Positions 7,995 through 18,460 of a DNA stretch of 64,000 nucleotides are shown in pieces. The stretch's first letter is position 1. Every line of letters starts with the position of its first letter. The DNA is from a virus. Location of the stretch: IMG/VR virus record IMGVR_UViG_3300047548_000652, positions 1 through 64,000 of that record. One strand, given 5' to 3'. The position numbers and the translations under genes were made by a program. Below the pieces are notes generated by a model that saw only the letters and a program-made list of their open reading frames with translations, did not search any database and was not told the DNA's origin.

Positions 7995-10900
7995 CTACAA
8001 TAATGCGTTCAAGTTATTTATCTGTCTTGTGTTGAGGAATCTTTCATCCCCACGAAGACCAAAAGTCTGAAGCCCTCTGTCATTCACCTGTTGGTTTGAT
8101 CCACCTACACCAGTACCAAATGTTCTTGCCCAGTTATTGAGAACATCAATAGGTGCCATACCACCATTTAGTTGTTTTTGTTCCAAGTCTCTTTGTGGTG
8201 GAGTAATAAATCTCCGAAGATTAACCTCATTGACAATATTGATTTGATTGATAACAATATTTCTTGTGGTTTCTTTCCAAATATCAGCATCAGGAACAGT
8301 TAGAATATTACCTTCGAATGATGCAAACAGAAGGTCTGCAACAGGAGTAAACTTTGTGGCTGTATTTTGTGTAATGGCTGGTGCAACAGTGTAGTTCAAT
8401 GTGACAATATCTGTGCCAAACTTGACACCAGTTGATCCTGCTATGTCTGGATCAACATATACACCCTTACAAGCAAACAGGTTTGTGGCCACCCCATCAC
8501 CAGACCAACGACCATTGATGTCAGTGGCAATGGCGTAATCGGGTGAATCAACATCACCCAAAGCATGACCAATGAAACTATCCACAAAAATACCATTTTT
8601 GGTTCTATCCAATCCATCAACATCTGTGATTTGTAGGTCAAGTGTGTTTTTTTCTAGGGTATTCAGGTTTGTATAATATTCAATATTCTCAATGCGTTTT
8701 TCAAGCAAACCAATATCACGCATGGTATATCTTTTATTTTCAACAAATCGCACCGACACATTTGCTGGATATGATGTATATGGTGGAATGTCCAACACAT
8801 GTAGAACCATTGACCGAGTTGGTGCAGTTGGATTTTGAGGAAACTTATTAGGAATACCTTGAATATGTTCTATTGTTTTATTTGCAGAAACAGCAATCAA
8901 ATCTCTACGACCAAGATAGTATTCATAATCAGTATTGAAGTCTGTGGCTGGAATAGGAATCTTTATTCCACCAAGAGTATATGTCAGAGCATTATTAGAA
9001 GCATTTCTTCTGACAGGTCGATAATCAATACAATCTCGAAGATTATTTTCTTTATAAGAAGGAATAATGGCATATCCTGTTCCAAGATTTACACCTTCCT
9101 CAGTAATATTTGTTGTAAGACTTGGATATGAATCTACTGAGAAGTAACCACTATCGGTTGTTGTCTTATAATATCGACAACAAACAACAAGAGGACCTAC
9201 TGGTGGTGCATTGCCAGGGATCAATCGAATACTGGCGTGGTCATAGTAAGCATCTTTTTGACCATTATCAAATGAATATCTGCCAGTTACATCAGTATAA
9301 GATATCAGACTCATTCCTGCTGTTGGTTCTGTGCCATTGAGGTCATAAATCTTTTTTATAGCGAGTACATCGGAAAGAAAAAGACTTTCTCTTTGGTTGG
9401 CTCTCTTTGATGGGTTTCTGATAACAACCTGTCCTGCATCAACATAAACACTTGTGTTGGAACCTGTTGAGTTCAGGAATGTGTTAGCAGCAGATTCTGA
9501 TGTAAAAATAGTTGTATTGGCTGGAACAAAAGTCTTTACTCGTGCTGTTGCTGCTGTACCAGAAACATCCATTTTAGCATAAACGGTGGCGGTTAAAGTA
9601 TCACTTGAACTACCTGTATCCAAGGTTGCTTGTTCGGGTGGTCCAGCCGAGACTGAAGTTGTGACCTTGAGTTGTTCACCAACAGCACGACCTGATGCAG
9701 AAGGATTTGTAACAATAACCAAGAAGTTATCAGTTACTGTGGATGCAACATTTGATGATGAAGACGCACCTTCAAATCCTTCATCAGTGCCAGCAGTGAT
9801 AGTTGCACTACCGCTTGTAAATGATACAGAGGTGAAGGTTCTTCTATACATCCAGGATTGGTCGGCTAAACTATTTTCAACAATAAATGTTTCTGGTATC
9901 TTGAAGACAAGAGAAGATAGTGAGGGTTCAAAGATAAATGTAGAGCCATTAGCCTGACCATTATCCTTGTTTAGAACAGTAATAGATGCGTTGGCGTTTG
10001 ATGTGGCACCGGATGTAAACGCACTTCGTGTAAATGATTCTGCTTCAGCAAAATCAAAGTCTAATGAATAAACTGTATTACCTAATGGAGTTTTTGAAAA
10101 TGGTGAAGAAACATTAGCTAGTCTTGTTGCACCATTATATGAAATGATTGTTCTTTGGTCACCAGCAGATGGTCCTGTTGTGATACGTATGGTAGCACCA
10201 ACATAGGCATCATTATTAGAAGATGTGGCAGTTGAGAATAGATTGATTGTTGAAGTTGTGCTACCTGTAGCATTAGCATTTCCTGTAATGGAAGAAAAGT
10301 TCACATCAAAAATATAAAACTCAAACTTACGATCAGGTACACTAGTATCACCAGAGAAAAACTCAATATCCCTAACTCTTGCGGTACCGATCTTTGTTGT
10401 ATTATATGTTGTGCTACTTGTTCTGTTTACAAACTGTGCAGGAATACAGTGAATATCAACAAGACCCATAGTAGAAAGCGGGAAATCACCATTCAGATTA
10501 TCTACAATGACATAGTTACCAAAGTTTGTATTCAGATTATAGTTTGTAACATTAGCCTTTGTTCTGGCCTTTGGAATCTCAATGAATGTAGGTGCGATAG
10601 ACTCAAACTCAAAACCAAGAATATAGCCTTTACCTTCTGATATAACCGCTTGAAAGTTATTGGCTGTATCAACAGTACTATCTAAAAGAGCAAGTCTGAA
10701 TGGACGTACTGTATAGTTACCAGACTCATCAAATGTTCGGCGGGCAAAGACTTCTTCAATCTCTGAATAAACAGGAACTATAACATTTTTTCTTTGTACA
10801 CCATTCTCAAACCGTGTAATCTCAATAAACTTTTCATCATCGATGGAGTCCAACTCACGACGGGCAAGAACCAAATCGGCTTTATATCGAGAAGCACCTG

Positions 10901-11609
10901 GAGCCTGATAGTTTGATGATTCAAGTGCAGGATCAAGCAATGATGAATCTGAGACTTCAGTAACAATAGAGTCATCAAGTTCAAGACCAATCTTACAGTT
11001 GGAAACTGGTGTATATTTGGAAGCCACAACAGATTGTTTTGGTACTTTGATGAAATAACCATCATAGAAGTAAATGGAATCTTCAATAAAGGCAAGAACA
11101 CCATTTGCTTTTACATTTGATGTCGAAACAAGATTTGCATATATTTCTTCACCGTCAACTTTGATTGTAGCACCAGGACCAAACTCTTCACCTGAAACAT
11201 ACTTGAGGAATAATGTTGGTGGATCAGTATCCGTTGCATTTGATGTCTGAATAACACGGGCAATAACTTCATTATTACCTGATGCATATTTGACTGTTTT
11301 ATCTTTGAAACTTGATGGTGTTACTGTTGTATTGGCATAGGTTGTTGCAAGATTCAATCCCACAATAGGAGTATATTTTACCTCCCCACCAATAACAGAA
11401 GACCCATTCACAAAGATATGCTGACCAAAGCGTTCAATCTGATTCTGAAGAATAGTCTGAAGTTGTGTTAGTTCCCTGGCTTGAACTGCATATCCAGGGC
11501 GAAATAAAATACGATGAAATGACTTATCTTCATTGAAGTCATCATAGTAAGGAAAAACTTTTGTTTCTACTGGAACAACATTGGTGTTTACGACATTAGC
11601 CTTGGCCAT
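7995..11609 (-). CDS. DUF4815-type virion structural protein
   Basis: 1204 residues. The N-terminal segment YYDDFNEDKSFHRILFRPGYAVQARELTQ... is characteristic of DUF4815 virion proteins of T4-like marine phages, which lie at the baseplate periphery. AAGGA precedes the ATG. The position after gp8 matches where T4 carries gp9-gp12, so this protein and the 832-residue neighbour may replace T4's outer wedge and short-fibre proteins (inference). Confidence 0.85.
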   Translation of the reverse strand: MAKANVVNTNVVPVETKVFPYYDDFNEDKSFHRILFRPGYAVQARELTQLQTILQNQIERFGQHIFVNGSSVIGGEVKYTPIVGLNLATTYANTTVTPSSFKDKTVKYASGNNEVIARVIQTSNATDTDPPTLFLKYVSGEEFGPGATIKVDGEEIYANLVSTSNVKANGVLAFIEDSIYFYDGYFIKVPKQSVVASKYTPVSNCKIGLELDDSIVTEVSDSSLLDPALESSNYQAPGASRYKADLVLARRELDSIDDEKFIEITRFENGVQRKNVIVPVYSEIEEVFARRTFDESGNYTVRPFRLALLDSTVDTANNFQAVISEGKGYILGFEFESIAPTFIEIPKARTKANVTNYNLNTNFGNYVIVDNLNGDFPLSTMGLVDIHCIPAQFVNRTSSTTYNTTKIGTARVRDIEFFSGDTSVPDRKFEFYIFDVNFSSITGNANATGSTTSTINLFSTATSSNNDAYVGATIRITTGPSAGDQRTIISYNGATRLANVSSPFSKTPLGNTVYSLDFDFAEAESFTRSAFTSGATSNANASITVLNKDNGQANGSTFIFEPSLSSLVFKIPETFIVENSLADQSWMYRRTFTSVSFTSGSATITAGTDEGFEGASSSSNVASTVTDNFLVIVTNPSASGRAVGEQLKVTTSVSAGPPEQATLDTGSSSDTLTATVYAKMDVSGTAATARVKTFVPANTTIFTSESAANTFLNSTGSNTSVYVDAGQVVIRNPSKRANQRESLFLSDVLAIKKIYDLNGTEPTAGMSLISYTDVTGRYSFDNGQKDAYYDHASIRLIPGNAPPVGPLVVCCRYYKTTTDSGYFSVDSYPSLTTNITEEGVNLGTGYAIIPSYKENNLRDCIDYRPVRRNASNNALTYTLGGIKIPIPATDFNTDYEYYLGRRDLIAVSANKTIEHIQGIPNKFPQNPTAPTRSMVLHVLDIPPYTSYPANVSVRFVENKRYTMRDIGLLEKRIENIEYYTNLNTLEKNTLDLQITDVDGLDRTKNGIFVDSFIGHALGDVDSPDYAIATDINGRWSGDGVATNLFACKGVYVDPDIAGSTGVKFGTDIVTLNYTVAPAITQNTATKFTPVADLLFASFEGNILTVPDADIWKETTRNIVINQINIVNEVNLRRFITPPQRDLEQKQLNGGMAPIDVLNNWARTFGTGVGGSNQQVNDRGLQTFGLRGDERFLNTRQINNLNALL

Positions 11610-11618
11610 TTCTTATCC

Positions 11619-12950
11619 TTAGAATGAAAATGTTATTTTATAATCTTCAGTTTGATCAGCATCACGAGAAATAGGTTTTATATTATCTATATATAAGAGT
11701 TCTCCTGAATACTTACGCATAGTTGGATTTGTGACAGAATCCACGAATCGAGCACCTGTTGAGTTAGCACCAATCAAAATATCAGTAGTTGGAATGCCAA
11801 GAGTATTTGTGAGTTTCACGACATTATTTGGAGAATCCCATTGATAGACCCTACCTCTAAATGTAGATGTTGATAGCGAAGCTCCTTGATAAACGATTTC
11901 ATCTTCAATATACTCGGATGATGTGCCATTCAAAGTTAGTATGGTCAACTGAGACACAACTGTATTTGATTCTATATTTGCCGATTCGAAGACAAGTGGA
12001 TCAGAGATCAAAGAAATCTGTCGGTATTCATTATTGACAGGCAACACACCATTTTCAGAACCACGAAGACGTGGATTTATCATTAGATATGAACCACCAA
12101 GTTCTCGTAGTGGATCAGACCCATGCCCACCAGGAGGTGAAATGATTGCTCTGGCTGCTGCACCAGAACCAGAGCCACTAACAGTAATATTTACTTCAGC
12201 ATAGGTGTAATCTCTACCTGGATTTGTAACCGATATAGTGGAAACTGTGTTTGAGATTGTGTTTACATTCGCTGTTGCTGTAGCCCCTGTGCCATCACCA
12301 GTTATTGTAATAGTTATGGTGGCTGCATTTGTGTAGTTATTACCACCATTTGTAACCCTGATGACATTGATTGCACCAGGAACAGAGTTTGCTTGAACAT
12401 CCCATTGTAGAGAACCATCATCTTGTGATAAAGTTTTGACAGGAATGTAAGAATCTGTAGTAAACTTCATACGTTCATCAGCAGAAATGGTATACATATA
12501 TTTCCAAATATAGCCATCAGATGTTTCTGATGGGCTTGTTGTTGAAATGCTTGTTGGCATAACTGTTGAGTTAGCACCTGCATTATTGGCTAAGCACTTA
12601 TACACGTTCCAATCAGTAGTAACAACATAAAAGGGTGTGTTTGGTGCAAAAAGTTGAAGTGAGCAGATGCAATGGTCATAAGCCGGATAAACAGTATTTG
12701 CTGACCAATCATATCGTAGAGTTACATGACGAATATCATTTCCTGTAATCAGTTTAGCACCGATCATATTATCCCAGACTTCATTGAATACTGTCACAGA
12801 AGAGTTGGCTTGTTGAGGTGCTGAATCATTTGCCCAGGAATAACCACGACCAAATGTAAAATATACTTTAGAACTTGCTGGTTCTGAAACAGATTCTTTG
12901 AACTGTTCAGCGTTGAATATGCGTAGATTTTCAGAGATTACCGCAACCAT
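11619..12950 (-). CDS. 8: Baseplate wedge subunit, gp8-like
   Basis: 443 residues. The C-terminus MRKYSGELLYIDNIKPIS...DQTEDYKITFSF matches the T4 gp8 ending (RHSGEMIYMENR...DQTEEINILFTF), and the N-terminal segment YFTFGRGYSWAND matches gp8's FITFGRSEPW. It is longer than T4 gp8 (334 residues) because of a beta-repeat insertion in the middle (GNNYTNAATITITITGDGTG and similar) that is also found in the neighbouring wedge proteins. Confidence 0.88.
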   Translation of the reverse strand: MVAVISENLRIFNAEQFKESVSEPASSKVYFTFGRGYSWANDSAPQQANSSVTVFNEVWDNMIGAKLITGNDIRHVTLRYDWSANTVYPAYDHCICSLQLFAPNTPFYVVTTDWNVYKCLANNAGANSTVMPTSISTTSPSETSDGYIWKYMYTISADERMKFTTDSYIPVKTLSQDDGSLQWDVQANSVPGAINVIRVTNGGNNYTNAATITITITGDGTGATATANVNTISNTVSTISVTNPGRDYTYAEVNITVSGSGSGAAARAIISPPGGHGSDPLRELGGSYLMINPRLRGSENGVLPVNNEYRQISLISDPLVFESANIESNTVVSQLTILTLNGTSSEYIEDEIVYQGASLSTSTFRGRVYQWDSPNNVVKLTNTLGIPTTDILIGANSTGARFVDSVTNPTMRKYSGELLYIDNIKPISRDADQTEDYKITFSF

Positions 12951-12962
12951 TTACTTTCCTTG

Positions 12963-15119
12963 TTATATTATCAATCCTGCATAAACATTACCAGAACTAT
13001 TGGTTGTGTTTGCTGGGTGTGTTATTGAGAAATAATCAGTATTTGCTGTGTCAACTATAAAGATTCCATTTGTTATATTTATAGTATCACCAGATACGAA
13101 CTCAAGATATATTGTATCATTGACAGACAGATTATTGTTTGCTGTATTTATAACAATATTACCGAGATTGGCTTTGTATGTGCTCTTTACAAACTTTATT
13201 GTCTCTGATTCAGAGAATCTTGCTCGAACATTGACACCATTATATGAAGTATCTTCAAAGGTATACTCACCAAATAACTTCATACCAATGGGATGTGTAA
13301 GTTCAAGTAGGGCTTTTTTATATTTATCAATAGACTCATTTATTTTGACAACATATGAGAAGTTTTGATAATAATCACGGTCTTGTAAAAAGTTATATGA
13401 TGATACATGACCGTCATCGTTCAACCAACGACCAGGATAGGTATAAACACCTTGAACGATTGTAACCGAGACTTGTGCTGTGCCGTCCCCGAGGTTTGTC
13501 AAATCAAGAGTTGTATTAGCATCATAGTTGGAACCAGCAGATTCAATAGTCAGACCTAAAATACGTCCAATAGAAGTTGTGGTTGCAGCAAGTTGTTCAC
13601 CATCACCAAGTATTGCTGTGACTGCAATATTTGCTCCATAGGCATTAACATTAGATGATACGACATTTGCTAAGGGCAGTAAACTTTGTGTGTAACCTGT
13701 TCCTCCTGTGATATGCCCAGGAACAGGAATAAACTCAACTTGAGTGATAGACCCTGTGGTATTTACAGCGGCAACATTTCCTAATGCACCAGAACCATAA
13801 CCACCCAAAACATTGATAAAGTTGATTTTGTCATTGGCTTCATAACCAACACCACCATTTATGATTTCCATTCTACCAAGAATACCAAGAGAACGAACAC
13901 GAGTATTAGCCAGAGCATCCAAGGTTGGTAGTGATGTATACCCTGAACCAGTAGAAAATATTGATACTGTGTTTACTGGACCTGTATTACTATAAACAAA
14001 AGATGCCAATGCATTGACTAAGGTGGTGTTTGCGTTTGATGAACTCAAGTTTGCAAAAATGCTATTACCAATAGGTGTATTTGCTTCATCCGAAATAAGA
14101 GAAATGATGATATTATATGAGTTGGGATGTACAGTGCCGTCTGTTATTACTGATGAAATCTGAGCATTAGCACCAGAACCTCCTCCTCCACCAGAAATAA
14201 GAATACCATCATTGGCTAAAAATCCAGCACCAGGACGAACAATAACAATAGACCCAATATTACCAGAAGTAACAGATGAAATGATAATGCGACCATTTGA
14301 TCCAGTATTACTTACTATTGGAACTTCTGTGCCAACTGAATAGGCATTACCACCAGCAATAATATTGGTTGACGCTATTGCACCACCAAAAACTGTTGCT
14401 GTCAAAGATTTTGTTACATTATTTTCAACAAATGTCGTGAAAAGAGTCTCACCATTCTCAAAGTTGCCTTTCTGAGATGAAATCTTTATTTCTTTGACGG
14501 GTAAACCAGCCTCAAAATAAGATTCTACTCGTTCAACGACGGCATTTGCACCTGATGTATTACCAGTGATGATAGTATTGGCAAAATAGTTCAGAACGCT
14601 TGGGTTTGTATTTGGTATTCCATCGACTTGCCAATCAGAAACTTTGATACTTTTTTCAATAAACCACTTTCCATCAGAGGCTCGAAGAACATCTCGTTTT
14701 GGATAATAAAACTCAATCTGTTTATCTTCACCAAAAATAATGTTCAGTAGTAGTGAAGTTGCTTTTTCTGTTCCTCTTGCTCTATAAAAATCTTTGATAT
14801 TTTTCAAAAGTAAGGCTTTGTCAACCTGAACATTTGCTGGTATTAGTTTCATAAAATGGGAATATAAATGTTCAGAAAACTGATTTATAGTTCTATCAAT
14901 ATCATAGAATGAAGAAATATTTTTAGCCCGAGTGGTAACATTATATTGCTGATTATTAGCAATACCAGAAACAGAACCATCAGCCTGCTCCAACCATTCA
15001 TAGTAGGCTTCAATAAACTTTACAAAGTTTTGATGATCGTTACGAACAAAAAACGGAACTTGTGAGTTGACAAGATTGCTTATTTTGTTGTTTGTAGATG
15101 AAAATGTATTTGCTGTCAT
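12963..15119 (-). CDS. Baseplate wedge protein in the gp7 position
   Basis: 718 residues lying between gp6 and gp8, the place of gp7 in T4. The N-terminus (VPFFVRNDHQNFVKFIEAYYEWLEQADG...) and a segment YRARGTEKATSLLLNIIFGED are typical of the cyanophage-like wedge protein. The centre carries many G-x-G-Y/A repeats (GGSGANAQIS, GSGYTS) shared with gp6 and gp8 here. Functional equivalence to gp7 is inferred from order and size, not from visible similarity. Confidence 0.75.
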   Translation of the reverse strand: MTANTFSSTNNKISNLVNSQVPFFVRNDHQNFVKFIEAYYEWLEQADGSVSGIANNQQYNVTTRAKNISSFYDIDRTINQFSEHLYSHFMKLIPANVQVDKALLLKNIKDFYRARGTEKATSLLLNIIFGEDKQIEFYYPKRDVLRASDGKWFIEKSIKVSDWQVDGIPNTNPSVLNYFANTIITGNTSGANAVVERVESYFEAGLPVKEIKISSQKGNFENGETLFTTFVENNVTKSLTATVFGGAIASTNIIAGGNAYSVGTEVPIVSNTGSNGRIIISSVTSGNIGSIVIVRPGAGFLANDGILISGGGGGSGANAQISSVITDGTVHPNSYNIIISLISDEANTPIGNSIFANLSSSNANTTLVNALASFVYSNTGPVNTVSIFSTGSGYTSLPTLDALANTRVRSLGILGRMEIINGGVGYEANDKINFINVLGGYGSGALGNVAAVNTTGSITQVEFIPVPGHITGGTGYTQSLLPLANVVSSNVNAYGANIAVTAILGDGEQLAATTTSIGRILGLTIESAGSNYDANTTLDLTNLGDGTAQVSVTIVQGVYTYPGRWLNDDGHVSSYNFLQDRDYYQNFSYVVKINESIDKYKKALLELTHPIGMKLFGEYTFEDTSYNGVNVRARFSESETIKFVKSTYKANLGNIVINTANNNLSVNDTIYLEFVSGDTINITNGIFIVDTANTDYFSITHPANTTNSSGNVYAGLII

Positions 15120-15120
15120 A

Positions 15121-17193
15121 TTATGATTCTGCTATTACCTCAATCTGAATGGAAGATGGATCAGATTCATCTATAGTTAGAATACGATTTCTCAAAGGAT
15201 ATATTATTTGATCATCAATAGGAGCAGATACTGTAAAAACATTTTCATCATAGAAATCATTTTCCACTACAGATAAAGGTAAAAGACTCAAAATATCAAT
15301 ACGACCGTTCGTATAGTCTATAGTGCCTGCATTTGGATTTACAATAACTTTTTCACCATTTGATCTGAAATAATATGTGCGAAGTTCACCATTATTTGTT
15401 TGAAGTATTGCTGATGCTGATGCTTCAGACCCACCACCGCCTGTTATAGAAACAGTGGCACGAGTATAGTTTGATCCTTTATTTGTAACAACAATACGAT
15501 CAATCCTACCATTGACAATAAAGGCTTCAGCCGTTGCTCCTATACCATCCCCTGTTATTGTGACAGTTGGTACTGATGCATATTCTCTTCCAGGATTGAC
15601 AATAGAAATAGAATCCACACCAGTAAAAGCTTGTGGTACTTCTTCAAAAAATACACTACGAGAAATACCCTCTGTATCTCTGACATTGATTTGTGGGAAT
15701 GATGTAATCTTTTCATCAAAATCACCTTTACGCAAAGGGGTATTGAAAAGAACTGAATAGTTTTTGGTTACATTTGTATCAAGAACTAATCTTTTCTGCA
15801 TGTATACATCAATATCTGAACCAGTTATAGATGGATCAGCATTCTCCATAAAGTTTTGTAACTTTGATTTTCTAAATACAGAATCAAAAGTATTCAGTTC
15901 TTGTTCAGTATAATCAGATATCGTAGCCTTTACTAAACTTAGAATCTCATTTGCTGTACGTGATGTTTTATTTGGATTATAATATACTTTACCAGAAAGA
16001 GTTAGATATGAAAAGTTTGGGTCAACTATCTCTGGTGTTATTGTAAAAATATTTCTGGATTGAAGTTGCTTTTTGATATTTTCTTTTTCAAGGGCTGTAA
16101 ACACAAAGTTTCCTTTTGGTTTGAGAGAAATGTAAATCTTACCATAAACAACAGGATCATTTTCTTCTCCACCCCAGACAGAAACAGATTCTATATTTGT
16201 GAAATCTTTGAGAATAAGTGTATTATAATCTTGTTTTGTGACAGCACGATTCTGGGTTGTATAAAAATAGGGTGCCCTAAATCTTGTTTGTTCGATACTT
16301 TCTTTATCCACACCACCAGATGATGTCGAAACTGTTGTGATAACAACATTATCGTTATAGCCAGCAACTGGATCAACAAAAACAAACTTTGATATATTGT
16401 TTGATGCAGACCCAATATTATCAATATAAGTACAGATAATCACATTACCAACCTTTGGTTTTTTACCAATAACATCATCACCGAAATAGAAAGTATAGTT
16501 TAGGTTTTCATTTTCTTCAATAAAATATGCTGGTGTTGTAGACGACAGTTCGGTTATATCTGTTGATCTAGTATAAACTGTTGTATAGGTATTTGTAGTT
16601 GATTCCTGCACTGAAATAGATAAGGTGCTAATATCAACATTTGCTGATTGAATCTCAAATCGTCTGTTTATATTTGAAGGTTCCATAAGATATTGTAATG
16701 TGACAACCTCACCTTGTTTGATAGAAATATTATTGAAATCAAAGGTTCCATTTGATTTCGACACTGTATTTGAATATAAAGTGATAAATGGATAGTTAAC
16801 ACCATCAACATCTTGGGCGAGAAATCTAGTATACCTATCAAGTGTTGCTATTGATGTATTTGGTTCATTTGTTGATGGAGTGACCCTTATATTTACTTTT
16901 GCTTCTGAACCTTGACTACTACTTGGCACATAACCAATCATTTTGGCATGAGAAAGGACTGATGCTCTTAGTTGGGCAGTATCCAAAAACATTTCATTAC
17001 CAACCATATTGAGATAAAATGACATATAATGAGTATTGTATGCTAGAATATCGAGCAGAACTGACATACCCGAGCCTTCAAAATCAAAGTCTTGGAACTC
17101 ACTTTGATTGCGGAGATAGTTTTTAAGGTTTTCTTTTATTGACAAAAAGTCAAGTTCTGTGATACGAAGGGCTTGGTTATTTTGTGTGGTCAT
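15121..17193 (-). CDS. 6: Baseplate wedge subunit gp6 (J-like)
   Basis: 690 residues. The N-terminus LDFLSIKENLKNYLRNQSE..., with GSGMSVLLDILAYNTHY, is the hallmark of gp6/P2 gpJ-type wedge proteins that form the inner baseplate ring. A C-terminal beta-repeat segment (GREYASVPTVTITGDGIGA) resembles those in gp8 and the 718-residue protein. It directly follows gp25, as in T4-like genomes of the cyanophage branch. Confidence 0.92.
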   Translation of the reverse strand: MTTQNNQALRITELDFLSIKENLKNYLRNQSEFQDFDFEGSGMSVLLDILAYNTHYMSFYLNMVGNEMFLDTAQLRASVLSHAKMIGYVPSSSQGSEAKVNIRVTPSTNEPNTSIATLDRYTRFLAQDVDGVNYPFITLYSNTVSKSNGTFDFNNISIKQGEVVTLQYLMEPSNINRRFEIQSANVDISTLSISVQESTTNTYTTVYTRSTDITELSSTTPAYFIEENENLNYTFYFGDDVIGKKPKVGNVIICTYIDNIGSASNNISKFVFVDPVAGYNDNVVITTVSTSSGGVDKESIEQTRFRAPYFYTTQNRAVTKQDYNTLILKDFTNIESVSVWGGEENDPVVYGKIYISLKPKGNFVFTALEKENIKKQLQSRNIFTITPEIVDPNFSYLTLSGKVYYNPNKTSRTANEILSLVKATISDYTEQELNTFDSVFRKSKLQNFMENADPSITGSDIDVYMQKRLVLDTNVTKNYSVLFNTPLRKGDFDEKITSFPQINVRDTEGISRSVFFEEVPQAFTGVDSISIVNPGREYASVPTVTITGDGIGATAEAFIVNGRIDRIVVTNKGSNYTRATVSITGGGGSEASASAILQTNNGELRTYYFRSNGEKVIVNPNAGTIDYTNGRIDILSLLPLSVVENDFYDENVFTVSAPIDDQIIYPLRNRILTIDESDPSSIQIEVIAES

Positions 17194-17200
17194 TGGTACT

Positions 17201-17620
17201 TTATCTCAGCCTTTCTAAGAAAATAGATATTGTTGCTGGCTCGTTTCTGTTTAATATGATGAAAGATATTCTTACATTATACCCATTATTATCAGGATCA
17301 ACCTGGACCTTCACACCTCTGTCATTATCTTCTAATAAAGAAACCCTTGGCTCAAAGTTTTCTATAACCTCTGTTACAGCATTTTTGACAAACTGGGCTG
17401 TCAAAGGATTGATATTATCAAAGAGTATCTTTTGGGTATTAGAACCAATACCTGTTCTAAAAGGACGATCATAATAGTTAGTCAGTATAAGATTACGGAT
17501 TGATCTTTTGATTGCCTCAACACCAACCTTTTTTACCACATCCTTTGTGGTTGGATGTGGTAAAAAGTCTAGGTCTAGGTCTGTGTAATCTGGTCTTCTG
17601 TTTATTCTTTGAACTGTCAT
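17201..17620 (-). CDS. 25: Baseplate wedge subunit gp25
   Basis: 139 residues with the gp25 core: IRNLILTNYYDRPFRTGIG, and the conserved EPR motif in ENFEPRVSLL that contacts the sheath/wedge interface in homologues. Length matches T4 gp25 (132). Immediately precedes gp6 with a 7-bp gap. Confidence 0.93.
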   Translation of the reverse strand: MTVQRINRRPDYTDLDLDFLPHPTTKDVVKKVGVEAIKRSIRNLILTNYYDRPFRTGIGSNTQKILFDNINPLTAQFVKNAVTEVIENFEPRVSLLEDNDRGVKVQVDPDNNGYNVRISFIILNRNEPATISIFLERLR

Positions 17621-17638
17621 GTGATTATTTATTATACC

Positions 17639-18442
17639 TTATGAGACAGCAGCGGTGCCAATAACTTGACTTGGTGTCTCGGCTGGACTATCAGAACAGT
17701 TTATGCATATTTTTGCTCCTGTAAGTCGTATTTCTTTATCAGAAGATGCTGATACATTTCCGCCAGTTGCTTGAAAAGAAACAGCACCACCACCTCCACC
17801 ACCTGTTCCTGCTGCAAATGTTACATTTTTTCCTGCACCTACTTGACAATTACCGGATTGTGAACCACAGGCAAAATCTTTGTTTGAAACAATACTCCCT
17901 GAGCCATCTGGAGATGATATAGCAAACCCTTTTTCAGCTTTCATATTCACATTATCACCCCCAATACCAATAGTTCCAGCAACTACACCGATATCACTGG
18001 AAGTAACATAAGCAACTGGACCATCACCAGACATTTTTGTTTTTTTAGTTGGTTTTGCCCCTGATAATTGACCTGATGTTGACGAAGAAACATGTTGAGA
18101 TGATCCTGTTGATCGACCTGATGATGATCCACCACAAGAGCTTGTTTGATTCCCGTTGTTCATGGTTCGTATACCACCATAACCACTTGTGGTCATACCA
18201 TTATGCATTCTTGTTTCCATTTCACCGTTATCATAAGTCCATTGACCAGAACCAGTGTGTCCCATTTCAAAAGACTCAACATTTCCTCTTTGATAACTTA
18301 TACCCTTAGCTTGACCAGCATGTGTTCGTGTAAATCTACAATCTTTGCTTCCTATTCTGTTGCTAGGTTTTGGAGAACTCATTTTTTTAGGAACGATATC
18401 ATTTGTATGTTTTTCAGGTACATATTTTGGAATGTTTACCAT
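17639..18442 (-). CDS. Gly/Ser-rich spike-like baseplate protein
   Basis: 267 residues. The middle is very rich in Gly, Ser and Thr; the C-terminal 100 residues show short alternating beta strands (GFAISSPDGSGSIVSNKDFACGS..., EIRLTGAKICINC) reminiscent of beta-helical tail spikes. Several Cys pairs could bind metal. It lies next to the hub genes, so a central spike or hub cap is plausible, but this is an inference. Confidence 0.6.
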   Translation of the reverse strand: MVNIPKYVPEKHTNDIVPKKMSSPKPSNRIGSKDCRFTRTHAGQAKGISYQRGNVESFEMGHTGSGQWTYDNGEMETRMHNGMTTSGYGGIRTMNNGNQTSSCGGSSSGRSTGSSQHVSSSTSGQLSGAKPTKKTKMSGDGPVAYVTSSDIGVVAGTIGIGGDNVNMKAEKGFAISSPDGSGSIVSNKDFACGSQSGNCQVGAGKNVTFAAGTGGGGGGAVSFQATGGNVSASSDKEIRLTGAKICINCSDSPAETPSQVIGTAAVS

Positions 18443-18460
18443 TGTCTCTATATTCTCCTA